The notes under the pieces: generated by a model
Databases searched by the model: none
Told to the model about the DNA's origin: nothing
Seen by the model: only the letters and a program-made list of their open reading frames with translations
Made by a program: the position numbers and the translations under genes
Assembly (NCBI GenBank): GCA_026129865.1
Contig: JAHCHG010000009.1
Span: 121,779 to 185,778 of the forward strand
Reading direction: 5' to 3'
DNA: 64,000 nucleotides
From: Pyrinomonadaceae bacterium
GTDB taxonomy: Bacteria > Acidobacteriota > Blastocatellia > Pyrinomonadales > Pyrinomonadaceae
Shown: positions 44,763-53,251 of the stretch, piece after piece
How the letters are laid out: each line of letters opens with the position of its first letter
Numbering within the stretch: position 1 is the first letter of the stretch

Positions 44763-45703
44763 TGATCAAAATTTCTGCGATCCAAACTGAAAAGGATTTT
44801 GACGAACATCATAAAAGCGAAATTTGGTTCGATGCAGCGAAAGAAATCTGCCGGCGGCATAACTTCGCATTCGACGAAATAAAACGCGCGGGAGGAAGCG
44901 AGCATATTGTTTTTTTTATTGACGACGCGTTTGTTTTGAAAATTTATCGCCCGTTTCGTCAGTATTTTGAACGCGAAGTAAAAGCGATCGAATTAGTCGG
45001 CGGAAGAACCGGTTTCAAGCTTCCGGAGGTCGTTCATCAAGGCGAGTTTGAAAAATTTCCGTACATTTTGATGACGCGGGTCAAAGGCGAATTGATAACG
45101 CGCGCTGATTGGCTGCAAATTCCCGAAAAAGCGCAGCTCGGATTTATTTCAAAACTCGCCATCGGGCTGAAACAAACTCACACGCTTTCGCCGGATTCGT
45201 TTGAAAATAATTGGGCGGCATTTGTAAAGGATCGCGCCGAAACATTTATCGATCGACAGGTAGCGCACGGCGTAAACAAACAAGTTTTAGACGCTTTGCC
45301 GGCTTTTATCGAAGAAAACTTAAAACTCGTGCCGACCGACGGAAAAACGGCTTTTATGCATGCGGACGTTCATTTCGGGAATTTGGGCGTTGTCAGAACT
45401 GAGAAAAGTCTGGAAATCGCCGGACTTTTCGATTTCGCCGACTCAAGACGTGGCTTTTTCGAATACGATTTCCTCGCCGTCGGAGTTTTAATGATCCAGG
45501 GTCAAAGAAAACTCCAGCGTGAATTTTTCAGATCTTACGGCTACGCGGGTAGCGAATTAGACGAACAGATGCGAAAGCGTTTGATGATGTTGACGATGCT
45601 TTACGAAACTGCCGATCTGCGGCGTTATGCAATTCGTCTGAAGCCGGAAGCGGTGGAATTTTCGCTCGAAGAACTGGAAAAAGGGATCTGGAGTTTTGTT
45701 TAG
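44762..45703 (+). CDS. APH/ChoK-like phosphotransferase
   Basis: The protein has 313 residues with the aminoglycoside-phosphotransferase/choline-kinase fold. The ATP Lys is in AFVLKIYRP. The catalytic loop is HADVHFGNLG with its Asp and Asn, and the metal Asp is in GLFDFADSRRGFFEYDF. The substrate is unknown. Resistance to antibiotics should not be assumed, since many family members phosphorylate small metabolites. The start codon shares bases with the kynU stop (TAATG), so it is translationally coupled to kynureninase. A bidirectional terminator follows. Confidence 0.88.
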   Translation: MIKISAIQTEKDFDEHHKSEIWFDAAKEICRRHNFAFDEIKRAGGSEHIVFFIDDAFVLKIYRPFRQYFEREVKAIELVGGRTGFKLPEVVHQGEFEKFPYILMTRVKGELITRADWLQIPEKAQLGFISKLAIGLKQTHTLSPDSFENNWAAFVKDRAETFIDRQVAHGVNKQVLDALPAFIEENLKLVPTDGKTAFMHADVHFGNLGVVRTEKSLEIAGLFDFADSRRGFFEYDFLAVGVLMIQGQRKLQREFFRSYGYAGSELDEQMRKRLMMLTMLYETADLRRYAIRLKPEAVEFSLEELEKGIWSFV

Positions 45704-45785
45704 TAGAAATTTGGTTGCGTGACATGCGAATTTTCATTGTCATGAGTCTCTGCCGTTTTAATATTCAAACCCCTGGCAAAACTAG

Positions 45786-45830
45786 AAAAACGCAGAAACG
45801 CGTTCTTCAATAGTGCGTTCCTGCGTTTTT
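45786..45830. terminator. Bidirectional terminator with 12-pair stem
   Basis: Arms AACGCAGAAACGC and GCGTTCCTGCGTT close on CTATTGAAGAA (reverse reading) and carry A/T runs on both sides. It ends the phosphotransferase transcript on one strand and the small membrane protein gene on the other. Confidence 0.88.
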
Positions 45831-45851
45831 CTTCGATCGCTTTGCTCAAAA

Positions 45852-45971
45852 TCAATTCATAAACATTCCAAGCAGCCAATAGATCAACAGAAATACAATG
45901 ATCGTTGAAATAATTCCGCCTCCGAGTTTCCATGCGGCTGCGCCCGCCAGTGCTCCTCTTAATAAACCCAT
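45852..45971 (-). CDS. Small single-span membrane protein (39 residues)
   Basis: The product is MGLLRGALAGAAAWKLGGG followed by a hydrophobic helix IISTIIVFLLIYWLLGMFMN. A strong Shine-Dalgarno GGAGGGAAAGGA precedes the ATG, and a clean terminator follows, so it is almost certainly a real gene despite its size. The Gly/Ala-rich N-terminus and a single C-terminal helix recall small membrane proteins of unknown function in this phylum. It may bind a larger membrane complex. Nothing more can be assigned. Confidence 0.8.
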   Translation of the reverse strand: MGLLRGALAGAAAWKLGGGIISTIIVFLLIYWLLGMFMN

Positions 45972-46132
45972 TTTCCTTTCCCTCCGTGTATTGTTTTAAT
46001 TCATCTTTCGATGTTGAATACTCTTACTGCAAACAGCTTGCCAGAATTGTTTTGCCGGAAATTCGTTTAGCGATTTTCAGGCGCATCAGACACTGTCTTG
46101 TTCATCCCACCCTTGCACAGTAAAATCGGGGA

Positions 46133-47647
46133 ATGGCAAAAGTAATTATTATCGGCGCAGGACTCGCGGGTTCGCTGCTTTCACTTTTTCTCGCGAAACG
46201 AGGAATCGAAACAGAGGTGTACGAGGCACGCGGCGATATGCGGCGTCAGGAGATGTCTGCCGGTAGGTCGATCAACCTGGCGCTGAGCGACCGCGGAATA
46301 GCGGCATTGAAACAGGTCGGGATGGATGAATATATGCTCGGCGAAGCGGTTCCGATGCTCGGGCGTATGATCCATTCTGTTGACGGTACGACCAAGCTTT
46401 TGCCGTATTCGGGACGCAAGGGCGAATATATCAACTCGGTTTCGCGCGGCGGATTAAACATTGCTTTGATAAACGAGGCAGATAAATACTCCGAATCCAA
46501 GTTCTTTTTTAATCAAAAATGCGTCGATTTTGACTGCGAAACCGGCGAAGCGATTTTGGAAGGCGGAAAAAGAACCAAAGGCGACACCGTAATTGCGACC
46601 GACGGCGCAGGTTCTGCCGTTAGGCAAGCGATGATGAATGGCTGCGTTTCGCGGTTTAATTACGAGCAGAAATTTCTCGAACACGGTTATAAAGAATTGC
46701 ACATTCCGCCAAAGTCAGAACGGTCTGCGGTAGCGGACGGTTTAACGTCGTCATCGGAAAACTCCGTTAAAAATTCAAACTTTTCAGATGCTAAACTTCA
46801 ACCGCCCGCTACCGCAGGCGGTTCTGACTTCGCGATGGAGAAAAATGCCCTGCACATTTGGGCGCGGCGCGAATTTTTGATGATCGCTCTGCCGAATTTC
46901 GATGGAAGTTTTACCTGCACGCTCTTTCTCGCGTTCGAGGGCGAAAACAGTTTTGAATCAATTGTCAGAACAGCGAGCCGTAGCGACCTGTTGAACAACA
47001 ACTCGGAAATCTCGAATAATTATCTTAAACCATCCGCTACTGCAGATGGTTCTGACAGGTTGCTTGAATTCTTTGAAACAAATTTCCCTGACGCGGTTCC
47101 TTTGATGCCGACTCTTGTAGAAGATTTTTTCACAAATCCGACGGGAAATCTCGGTACGGTCAAATGTCTGCCGTGGAATATCGGCGGCAAAGCGTTATTG
47201 CTCGGCGATTCGGCGCACGCGATGGTGCCGTTTTACGGGCAGGGAATGAACTGCGCTTTTGAAGACTGCCGCGTGCTTGATTCGCTGATCGAAAAACACG
47301 GCACAGAAAATTGGAAAACGGTATTTGAAGAATACACTTTGCAGCGAAAACCGAACGCCGACGCGATCTGCGACCTGGCGGAAGAAAATTTTTTCGAGAT
47401 GCGCGATGCTGTCGCCGATCCGGTTTTCCAGAAAAAACGCGAACTCGAAACGCTTTTAGAGCAAACCTTTCCTGATTATTTTTCAAAATATTCGATGGTT
47501 ACATTCCGCGAAGATCTGCCATATGCGGTCGCTAAAGAAAAGGGTAACGCGCAGGACAAATTGTTGATGGAAATTTGCGCGAATGTCGAGAACGTCGGCG
47601 AGATCGATCTGAATGAAGTTTTGGAAAAAGTTAAGGCGATCGGGTGA
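46133..47647 (+). CDS. kmo: Kynurenine 3-monooxygenase with two in-frame palindromic insertions
   Basis: The protein has 504 residues. The FAD site is VIIGAGLAGSLLSLFLAKRG, and the second flavin motif is LLGDSAHAMVPFYGQGMNCAFEDC. SAGRSINLALSDRGIAAL and DGTTKLLPYSGRKGEYINSVSRGGLNIALI are typical of KMO. Two foreign segments interrupt it: residues about 194-232 (SERSAVADGLTS ... LQPPATAGGSD) and about 278-308 (VRTASRSDLLNN ... [11 protein letters not shown]), encoded by palindromes at 46714-46828 and 46964-47056. Without them the length would be about 434, near that of normal KMOs. It hydroxylates kynurenine with NADPH and O2. The C-terminal membrane helix of animal KMO is absent. Confidence 0.94.
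   Translation: MAKVIIIGAGLAGSLLSLFLAKRGIETEVYEARGDMRRQEMSAGRSINLALSDRGIAALKQVGMDEYMLGEAVPMLGRMIHSVDGTTKLLPYSGRKGEYINSVSRGGLNIALINEADKYSESKFFFNQKCVDFDCETGEAILEGGKRTKGDTVIATDGAGSAVRQAMMNGCVSRFNYEQKFLEHGYKELHIPPKSERSAVADGLTSSSENSVKNSNFSDAKLQPPATAGGSDFAMEKNALHIWARREFLMIALPNFDGSFTCTLFLAFEGENSFESIVRTASRSDLLNNNSEISNNYLKPSATADGSDRLLEFFETNFPDAVPLMPTLVEDFFTNPTGNLGTVKCLPWNIGGKALLLGDSAHAMVPFYGQGMNCAFEDCRVLDSLIEKHGTENWKTVFEEYTLQRKPNADAICDLAEENFFEMRDAVADPVFQKKRELETLLEQTFPDYFSKYSMVTFREDLPYAVAKEKGNAQDKLLMEICANVENVGEIDLNEVLEKVKAIG
46714..46828. repeat. Family B palindrome pair in frame in kmo (site 1)
   Basis: A forward unit at 46714-46745 has arms AACGGTC and GACGGTT around TGCGGTAGCG. A reverse unit at 46796-46828 has arms AACCGCC and GGCGGTT around CGCTACCGCA. 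They form a head-out pair about 115 bases long with GTCAGAA and TTCTGAC at the ends. The reading frame stays open. Confidence 0.92.
46964..47056. repeat. Family B palindrome pair in frame in kmo (site 2)
   Basis: The left end GTCAGAACAG...CTGTTGAA keeps the head and arms (AACAG/CTGTT), but its loop has become CGAGCCGTAGCGAC. The right reverse unit (47024-47056) has arms AACCATC/GATGGTT and loop CGCTACTGCA. Total length is 93 bases, exactly 31 codons. Confidence 0.88.
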
Positions 47648-47725
47648 TGTGCTGCCGGAGATCTTACTTGCAGCGCGAAAAGCAAAATGGTGTAAGATGC
47701 CGAAATTATTAAACAAGAGGGAAAT

Positions 47726-48481
47726 ATGACCGACAATGACGAAAAACGAAATGACGATCTTCCAAATGGCTCCGACACGCGCGATTTCTCTGCGCTTTCC
47801 GCTCTGTATATCAATTGCACATTGAAACCCTCGCCGCAGCTTTCACATACTGAAGGCTTGATAAGAAAATCAATCGCCATCATGGAAAAGCATGGGGTTA
47901 ATACAGAGCTTTTGCGAGCGGTAGATTTTGACATCGCGCCGGGTGTACAGCACGACATGACCGAACATGGGTTTGAAAATGACGATTGGACAAAGATCTT
48001 TGAAAAAGTGATGAACGCGGATATCTTAGTTCTCGGCACGCCGATCTGGCTTGGGGAAAAATCTTCGGTGTGTTCGCGTGTTGTGGAAAGACTCTATGCA
48101 GAGTCGGGAAAGACCAACGAATTTGGGCAGTATATCTATTACGGCAAAACGGGCGGCTGTATTATCACGGGAAACGAAGACGGCATTAAGCATTGCTCGA
48201 TGAACATTCTTTATTCGCTTCAGCACCTTGGATATTGTATTCCGCCGCAGGCAGACGCGGGCTGGGTCGGTGAAGCCGGACCGGGACCGTCATATTTAGA
48301 CGAAGATTCGGGCGGCGAGGAAAACGAATTCACGCAGCGCAACACGACCTTTATGACGTGGAATTTGATGCATATGGCGCTGATGCTCAAACAACGCGGC
48401 GGATTTCCGGCGTACGGCAATCAAAAAACCGAGTGGGAAGCGGGAACGCGTTTCGATTATCCGAATCCGGAATATCGCTAG
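47726..48481 (+). CDS. Flavodoxin-like NAD(P)H-dependent oxidoreductase
   Basis: The protein has 251 residues with an NADPH-dependent FMN reductase/flavodoxin fold. LSALYINCTLKPSP is the first strand and FMN phosphate loop, ADILVLGTPIWLGEKSSVCSRVVERL the second, and GKTGGCIITGNEDGIKHCSMNILYSLQHLGYCIPPQADAGWVGEAGPGPSY the third. A GAGGGAAAT ribosome site precedes the ATG. It may supply or consume reduced flavin; the redox partner is unknown. It comes right after kmo, and a supporting role for that flavoprotein is possible but unproven. Confidence 0.88.
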   Translation: MTDNDEKRNDDLPNGSDTRDFSALSALYINCTLKPSPQLSHTEGLIRKSIAIMEKHGVNTELLRAVDFDIAPGVQHDMTEHGFENDDWTKIFEKVMNADILVLGTPIWLGEKSSVCSRVVERLYAESGKTNEFGQYIYYGKTGGCIITGNEDGIKHCSMNILYSLQHLGYCIPPQADAGWVGEAGPGPSYLDEDSGGEENEFTQRNTTFMTWNLMHMALMLKQRGGFPAYGNQKTEWEAGTRFDYPNPEYR

Positions 48482-48522
48482 GGGAATTTCCGGTGCTGCT
48501 TTCCGGATAATTATAAAAAGTT

Positions 48523-49752
48523 ATGGAAAACGAAATGATCAGCTTTGAAAACAGCGCGGGCAAACAGCTTTCGGCAAAGCTGTACATGCCCGCCGACCGC
48601 AAACCGCATAATTTCGCGATATTCGCGCATTGTTTTACGTGCAATAAAAATTTTACCGCCGTCCGTTATATCAGCGCGGCGCTTGCCGCGGAAGGTTTTG
48701 GCGTGCTTAGTTTCGATTTTACCGGCTTAGGAATGAGCGAAGGCGATTTTTCCGAGACGAATTTTTCGGGTTCGATCGACGATCTGACGTCTGCCGCGGC
48801 GTTTCTCGAGAAAGAATACGTCGCACCTGCGCTGATCGTCGGTCATTCGCTGGGCGGCGCTGCGGCTATTTTTGCGGCAAACGAAATTCAGGCAATAAAA
48901 GCGGTTGTAACGATCGGGACGCCTTGCTCACCGCAGCATGTGACGAATCTCCTGACCGGCGGAATTGAAGAGATCGAAAAGAAAGGCGCGGCGGAGATAA
49001 ACATCGGCGGCAGACCGTTTACTATAAAAAAGCAATTTGTCGAAGATCTTAAAGATCAAAATCTTTTGAACGTCGTCCGCAAAATGCGAAAGGCATTTTT
49101 GTTTCTTCATTCGCCGCAGGATAAGATCGTCGGGATCGAAAACGCTGCCGATCTTTACGCGGCAGCGTTTCACCCGAAAAGTTTCGTGTCCTTAGACGGC
49201 GCCGACCATCTTTTATCAAACACGAAAGACGCCAAATACGCCGGCGATCTGATCGCGGCGTGGGCGACGCGTTATATTGAGGTTCCCCGAAAACGTGAGG
49301 TTCCCACTGAAAAACATGTCGTTGCTTATCTTGGAAGCGAGGAAAAATTTACGACCGAGATCAAAGCCGGACGGCATCACCTGACCGCCGACGAGCCGGA
49401 AAGCTTCGGCGGCAACGATTTCGGTCCCTCGCCTTATGCATTCGTCGCTTCGGGTTTAGCCGCCTGCACGGCAATGACTTTGCGGCTTTACGCCGAACGC
49501 AAAAAATGGGATCTGCGCGAGGTTTACGTTCATATTTCGCATGAAAAAACGCATCTCGAAGATTGTCGGAAATGTGAATCCGAGGACGGAAAAATCGATC
49601 ATTTCGACCGCGAGATCGAACTTGTCGGAGACCTCGACGAAGCTCAAAAAAAACGCCTTCTCGAGATCGCCGACAAATGCCCGGTGCATAAAACGCTGGA
49701 AAGCAAAACGCACATTTCCACGAAACTTAAGAACTCGGGAATCGCATTGTAA
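48523..49752 (+). CDS. Fusion of alpha/beta hydrolase and OsmC domains
   Basis: The protein has 409 residues. Residues 1-255 are an alpha/beta hydrolase with nucleophile Ser in GHSLGG (VAPALIVGHSLGGAAAIFAANE) and late residues in SPQDKIVGIENA and DGADHLL. Residues 265-405 are an OsmC/Ohr-like domain (EIKAGRHHLTADEPESFGGNDFGPSPYAFVASGLAACTAMTLRLYAERK ... CPVHKTLES) with the two redox Cys of peroxide-reducing OsmC proteins (AACTA and KCPVH). The same fusion is known from other bacteria. It may act on lipid or organic peroxide esters. The two activities in one chain are established by sequence; the substrate is not. Confidence 0.93.
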   Translation: MENEMISFENSAGKQLSAKLYMPADRKPHNFAIFAHCFTCNKNFTAVRYISAALAAEGFGVLSFDFTGLGMSEGDFSETNFSGSIDDLTSAAAFLEKEYVAPALIVGHSLGGAAAIFAANEIQAIKAVVTIGTPCSPQHVTNLLTGGIEEIEKKGAAEINIGGRPFTIKKQFVEDLKDQNLLNVVRKMRKAFLFLHSPQDKIVGIENAADLYAAAFHPKSFVSLDGADHLLSNTKDAKYAGDLIAAWATRYIEVPRKREVPTEKHVVAYLGSEEKFTTEIKAGRHHLTADEPESFGGNDFGPSPYAFVASGLAACTAMTLRLYAERKKWDLREVYVHISHEKTHLEDCRKCESEDGKIDHFDREIELVGDLDEAQKKRLLEIADKCPVHKTLESKTHISTKLKNSGIAL

Positions 49753-49830
49753 TTTATCAAATACTATTCAACTGTTTCGTGTTAAAGCTTAGGCGACCGG
49801 TAACAGAGCTGGCAATATGTGATCTGAAAC

Positions 49831-50223
49831 ATGAATTGTTATTGCGGTTCAGACGAAGAATTTGAAGACTGCTGTCAGCCGTTTATTAGCGGAATCAAAA
49901 AACCTGCGACCGCTGAACAATTGATGCGTTCGCGCTATTCAGCTTATGTAAATGTTGAGGTTGCATATCTTATCAAAACAACTCATCCTTCCACAAGGAA
50001 ATTTCACGACCCTAGAGCGGTCGAAAATTGGGCAACATCGTGCGATTGGCAAAAACTAGAAATAATTTCAAAAACCGAAGGCGAAGCGAAAGATAAAAAG
50101 GGAACGGTAGAATTCAAAGCGCATTTTCTGAACGAAGATAATGTGCCGCAGATTCACCACGAAAATTCGAATTTTCGAAAAGAATTGGGAAAATGGTTTT
50201 TTGTTGATGGAAAAACATTTTAA
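49831..50223 (+). CDS. YchJ family SEC-C/NTF2-like protein
   Basis: The protein has 130 residues. It begins with a SEC-C-type zinc-binding motif (MNCYCGSDEEFEDCCQPFI) and continues with the conserved AEQLMRSRYSAYVNVEVAYLIKTTHPS of the YchJ family and an NTF2-like fold ending KWFFVDGKTF. The second SEC-C found in longer homologues is missing. No activity is established. It reads forward, 78 bases after the hydrolase-OsmC gene. Confidence 0.93.
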   Translation: MNCYCGSDEEFEDCCQPFISGIKKPATAEQLMRSRYSAYVNVEVAYLIKTTHPSTRKFHDPRAVENWATSCDWQKLEIISKTEGEAKDKKGTVEFKAHFLNEDNVPQIHHENSNFRKELGKWFFVDGKTF

Positions 50224-50248
50224 GCAAACCGAAATCGCCCTCTGAGAC

Positions 50249-51088
50249 ATGATATCGATTCATTTAAACGATCAAATATACAAAATCGACGATTCAAAGC
50301 CGCTCGATATTTCGATTCCGCTCGATTTTAACGGCGAACAGCCGAACGCGTACGGAGTCGAAAAAGCGTCGGCGGAACCGGTAAAAGCAGGAAGTTTGAC
50401 CGGCGATACGCGGCTCGGCGGAAGCTGTAATTTTGAACAAATTAAGCTCATTCCGCATTGCAATGGTACGCATACGGAATGCGTCGGGCATATTACCGAT
50501 GAGAGAATTTCCGTTCACGAATGTTTGAAAGACGTATTTATTCCGGCGGTTTTGATCTCGGCTGAACCCGAATTCGCCGGTGATTTGAAAGATACTTACG
50601 CGGTCAAACCCGAAACGCGCGACAAGTTGATCTCGCGAAGATCGATCGAAAACGCTTTTGAAAAAATTAAATCTGAAATTGCGGATCTCAAATCATTTGA
50701 AATGCCGAAAGCGATAATGGTCCGGACTTTGCCAAATGACGAACGCAAACTTTCCCAAACTTATCTAGAAGATATTCCGCCGTATTTTTCTTCGGAAGCA
50801 ATTGAGTTATTGATCGAACTTGGAGTCGATCACCTGCTTGTCGATCTTCCGTCGATCGACCGGATCTTTGACGAAGGGAAACTTTCAAATCACCGGAAAT
50901 TTTGGAACATCGGAGAGGGAAGTTTCGACCTTTCGGACGAGTCATTTCTGAATAAAACGATCACCGAATTGATCTATGTTCCGGATCGGATCAACGACGG
51001 ACTATTTCTTCTGAATCTTCAGATCGCGCCATTCGAATCGGACGCAAGCCCGAGCCGTCCGATCATTTTCCCGATCGTCACGCTGTAA
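50249..51088 (+). CDS. Cyclase family metal hydrolase, probable kynurenine formamidase
   Basis: The protein has 279 residues of the cyclase/KynB metallohydrolase family (PF04199). The metal motif is HCNGTHTECVGHI, a variant of HxGTHxDxxxH with Glu and a shifted His. LLVDLPSIDRIFDEGKLSNHRKFWNIG is the later metal and substrate region. It is longer than the usual KynB (about 210 residues), with an extra 50 residues in the middle. N-formylkynurenine hydrolysis is inferred from family and from kmo, kynU, nbaC, nbaD and the ALDH gene in the same stretch. A different ester or amide substrate remains possible. Confidence 0.8.
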   Translation: MISIHLNDQIYKIDDSKPLDISIPLDFNGEQPNAYGVEKASAEPVKAGSLTGDTRLGGSCNFEQIKLIPHCNGTHTECVGHITDERISVHECLKDVFIPAVLISAEPEFAGDLKDTYAVKPETRDKLISRRSIENAFEKIKSEIADLKSFEMPKAIMVRTLPNDERKLSQTYLEDIPPYFSSEAIELLIELGVDHLLVDLPSIDRIFDEGKLSNHRKFWNIGEGSFDLSDESFLNKTITELIYVPDRINDGLFLLNLQIAPFESDASPSRPIIFPIVTL

Positions 51089-51120
51089 ATCTGTGAAGAG
51101 ATGCGGCTTAACAGACCGAC

Positions 51121-51651
51121 TCACCGAGCTTTATCGAGCATCAGTCTGTAGACAAAATTCGTTTCTTCGCCATCACCGTAAAGAAATTTCACCTCGCCGA
51201 CATGTTCGAAATTCATTTTCCGGTAAAATTGCTGTGCCTGCGAGTTTTCCGACCAAACACCGAGCCACAAAGCCGAAAACTTTCGATCTTTTGCAAACTC
51301 GATACAATTTTCAATTAAAAATCTTCCGATACCTTTGCCTTTTAACTTTTCCAGCAAATAGATCCGCTGAATTTCGAGAACGTTTTTTTCGGCAACGCAA
51401 TCCGCATGAGAGTTTTCGCGAAGTTTTACGTATCCGACAGCTTTCCCTGACATCTCAGCGATTAAAAATGTAGAATTTTCGTCGGCGATCTCATCGGAAA
51501 TTGCAGCGGGAGAAAATGACTCTGCGATATAATTTGCCAGATCGTTCGCCGCGTCCTGTTCAAAATATGCCTCGTAAAAAGTTGCTGCGGCAAGGGCAGA
51601 AAGCAGCCGCACGTCGCTTTTGTCGGCGTTTCTAACACTAACTTCGCTCAT
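51121..51651 (-). CDS. GNAT family N-acetyltransferase
   Basis: The protein has 176 residues with the GNAT fold. The acetyl-CoA pyrophosphate loop is LLEKLKGKGIGRFLIENCIEFA (Q/RxxGxG/A-like KGKGIG), preceded by the beta-bulge strand EIQRIYLLE. ALWLGVWSENSQAQQFYRKMNFEHVGE is the usual C-terminal motif. The acceptor is unknown. It is convergent with the formamidase gene (32-base gap). Confidence 0.93.
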   Translation of the reverse strand: MSEVSVRNADKSDVRLLSALAAATFYEAYFEQDAANDLANYIAESFSPAAISDEIADENSTFLIAEMSGKAVGYVKLRENSHADCVAEKNVLEIQRIYLLEKLKGKGIGRFLIENCIEFAKDRKFSALWLGVWSENSQAQQFYRKMNFEHVGEVKFLYGDGEETNFVYRLMLDKAR

Positions 51652-51722
51652 CGGAAAAGTTTTGTCATCGTCAAAAATGCAAAAACCCGAAAAGAAAATA
51701 TCTCAACGGGCTTTGCGTAAAA

Positions 51723-51798
51723 TGGAGCCACCCATGGGATTCAAACCCACGACCTTTCGATTACGAATCGAACGCTCTATCAGCTGAGCTAGGGTGGC
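51723..51798 (-). tRNA. tRNA-Thr (anticodon CGT)
   Basis: A full cloverleaf reads on the reverse strand: acceptor GCCACCC with GGGTGGC, D arm GCTC...GAGC, anticodon arm TTCGA-TTCGTAA-TCGAA giving CGT (codon ACG), T arm GTGGG-TTTGAAT-CCCAT, discriminator T and an encoded CCA. No intron or odd base is seen. Confidence 0.96.
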
Positions 51799-51919
51799 AA
51801 ATTAATTCGCCGAATTTCAGAATATACTTTTCCGCCGACATTTATGTCAAGCAATCGATCCGAAATAATCCATCCGGTTACTTCAAAAATTTCGCGCCAG
51901 CCGTTACGATTAGTTAGTT

Positions 51920-53251
51920 ATGAAAATAAATGTGATCGGCGGCGGACTTGCGGGAGTAGAAGCGGCGTGGCAGGCGGCGAATTCGGGCGCTGAGGTTCGC
52001 CTTTTTGAAATGCGTCCCGTTCAGCAAACACCGGCGCACCGCACAGAACAACTGGCTGAGATCGTTTGTTCAAATTCGCTAAAATCTGACGAAGTCGGTT
52101 CGGCGCCGTATCTTTTGAAAGAAGAACTGCGTCGCGGCGGTTCGCTTGTTATGCAGGTTGCAATGGAAAATAAAGTGCCCGCCGGAGCTGCGCTTGCGGT
52201 CGATCGGATCAAATTTGCCGAAGCGATCACAAAAAGAATCGAAGATCATCCGAAAATTGAACTGATCCGTGAGGAGATCACGAAAATTCCTGAAAATGAG
52301 GTTTCTATCATCGCCACCGGACCGTTGACGAGCGAGGCGCTGACACAGGAAATCATGAAAATGACCGGCGACGATCAGCTTTATTTTTACGATGCGATCG
52401 CGCCGATCGTGGCGGCGGATTCGATAGATATGAACGTCGCCTTTAAGGCAGCACGCTACGGCAAGGGCGGCGACGATTACATAAACTGTCCGTTTACCGA
52501 AGAACAATACATTACATTTTATAACGAGCTGATCGAAGCGAAATCGGTTCCGCTCAAACGTTTCGAAGACACGAAATGGTTTGAAGCGTGTCTGCCGATC
52601 GAGGAACTTGCGCGGCGCGGATTTCATACATTGCGGTTCGGTCCGATGAAGCCAAAGGGCTTATATGTTGACGGCAAAGAACCTTACGCCGCTGTCCAAC
52701 TTCGTCAGGAAGATCAGATGGCGGATGCATATTCGCTTGTCGGATTTCAAAATCACCTTCGTTACGGCGAACAGAAACGAATATTGCAATTGATTCCCGG
52801 TTTGGAAAACTGCGACGTGCTGCAATATGGTCAGATCCATCGAAACACTTTCATCAATTCGCCGAAAATTCTGGAAGAATCGCTCCAGACGCGGAAAGAT
52901 CCGAAATTGTTCTTTGCCGGTCAGATCACGGGCGTTGAAGGCTACATCGAATCGGTCGCGACCGGCTGGATCGCTGGATTAAATGCCGCGCGGATCATTC
53001 GCAACGAAGAAATGCTGCTTGCGCCGTCAAATTCGGCGATCGGTTCGCTTTGCCGCTATGTTTCAAAAACGGAAACGAAGAACTTTCAACCCGTGAACAT
53101 TACTTTTGGATTACTTGAACAGCCGCCGGTTGAGATCCGCAAAAAATACAGAAACAAACGCGAGCGCCATGCAATTCAGGTCGAAATGGCTCTCGAAGAT
53201 TGGGATCAATGGCTCCAGAAACTCGAACGATCGACCGCTAAATTTGTATGA
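51920..53251 (+). CDS. trmFO: Folate/FAD-dependent tRNA m5U54 methyltransferase
   Basis: The protein has 443 residues and is a full-length TrmFO. It begins with the FAD motif VIGGGLAGVEAAWQAANSGAEVRLFEMRP and has the family phrases EIVCSNSLKSDEVGSAPYLLKEELR (including the catalytic Cys), FYDAIAPIVAADSIDMNVAF, YINCPFTEEQY, FEACLPIEELARRG, RFGPMKPKGL and GQITGVEGYIESVATG. It methylates U54 of tRNA using methylenetetrahydrofolate and FADH2. The stop overlaps the start of a tiny membrane-protein gene (ATGA). Confidence 0.98.
   Translation: MKINVIGGGLAGVEAAWQAANSGAEVRLFEMRPVQQTPAHRTEQLAEIVCSNSLKSDEVGSAPYLLKEELRRGGSLVMQVAMENKVPAGAALAVDRIKFAEAITKRIEDHPKIELIREEITKIPENEVSIIATGPLTSEALTQEIMKMTGDDQLYFYDAIAPIVAADSIDMNVAFKAARYGKGGDDYINCPFTEEQYITFYNELIEAKSVPLKRFEDTKWFEACLPIEELARRGFHTLRFGPMKPKGLYVDGKEPYAAVQLRQEDQMADAYSLVGFQNHLRYGEQKRILQLIPGLENCDVLQYGQIHRNTFINSPKILEESLQTRKDPKLFFAGQITGVEGYIESVATGWIAGLNAARIIRNEEMLLAPSNSAIGSLCRYVSKTETKNFQPVNITFGLLEQPPVEIRKKYRNKRERHAIQVEMALEDWDQWLQKLERSTAKFV

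Noticed and set aside
44762..45703. Antibiotic resistance by the APH-like gene
   Set aside because: The fold is shared by many small-molecule kinases, and the context is amino-acid catabolism. Nothing indicates an aminoglycoside substrate.
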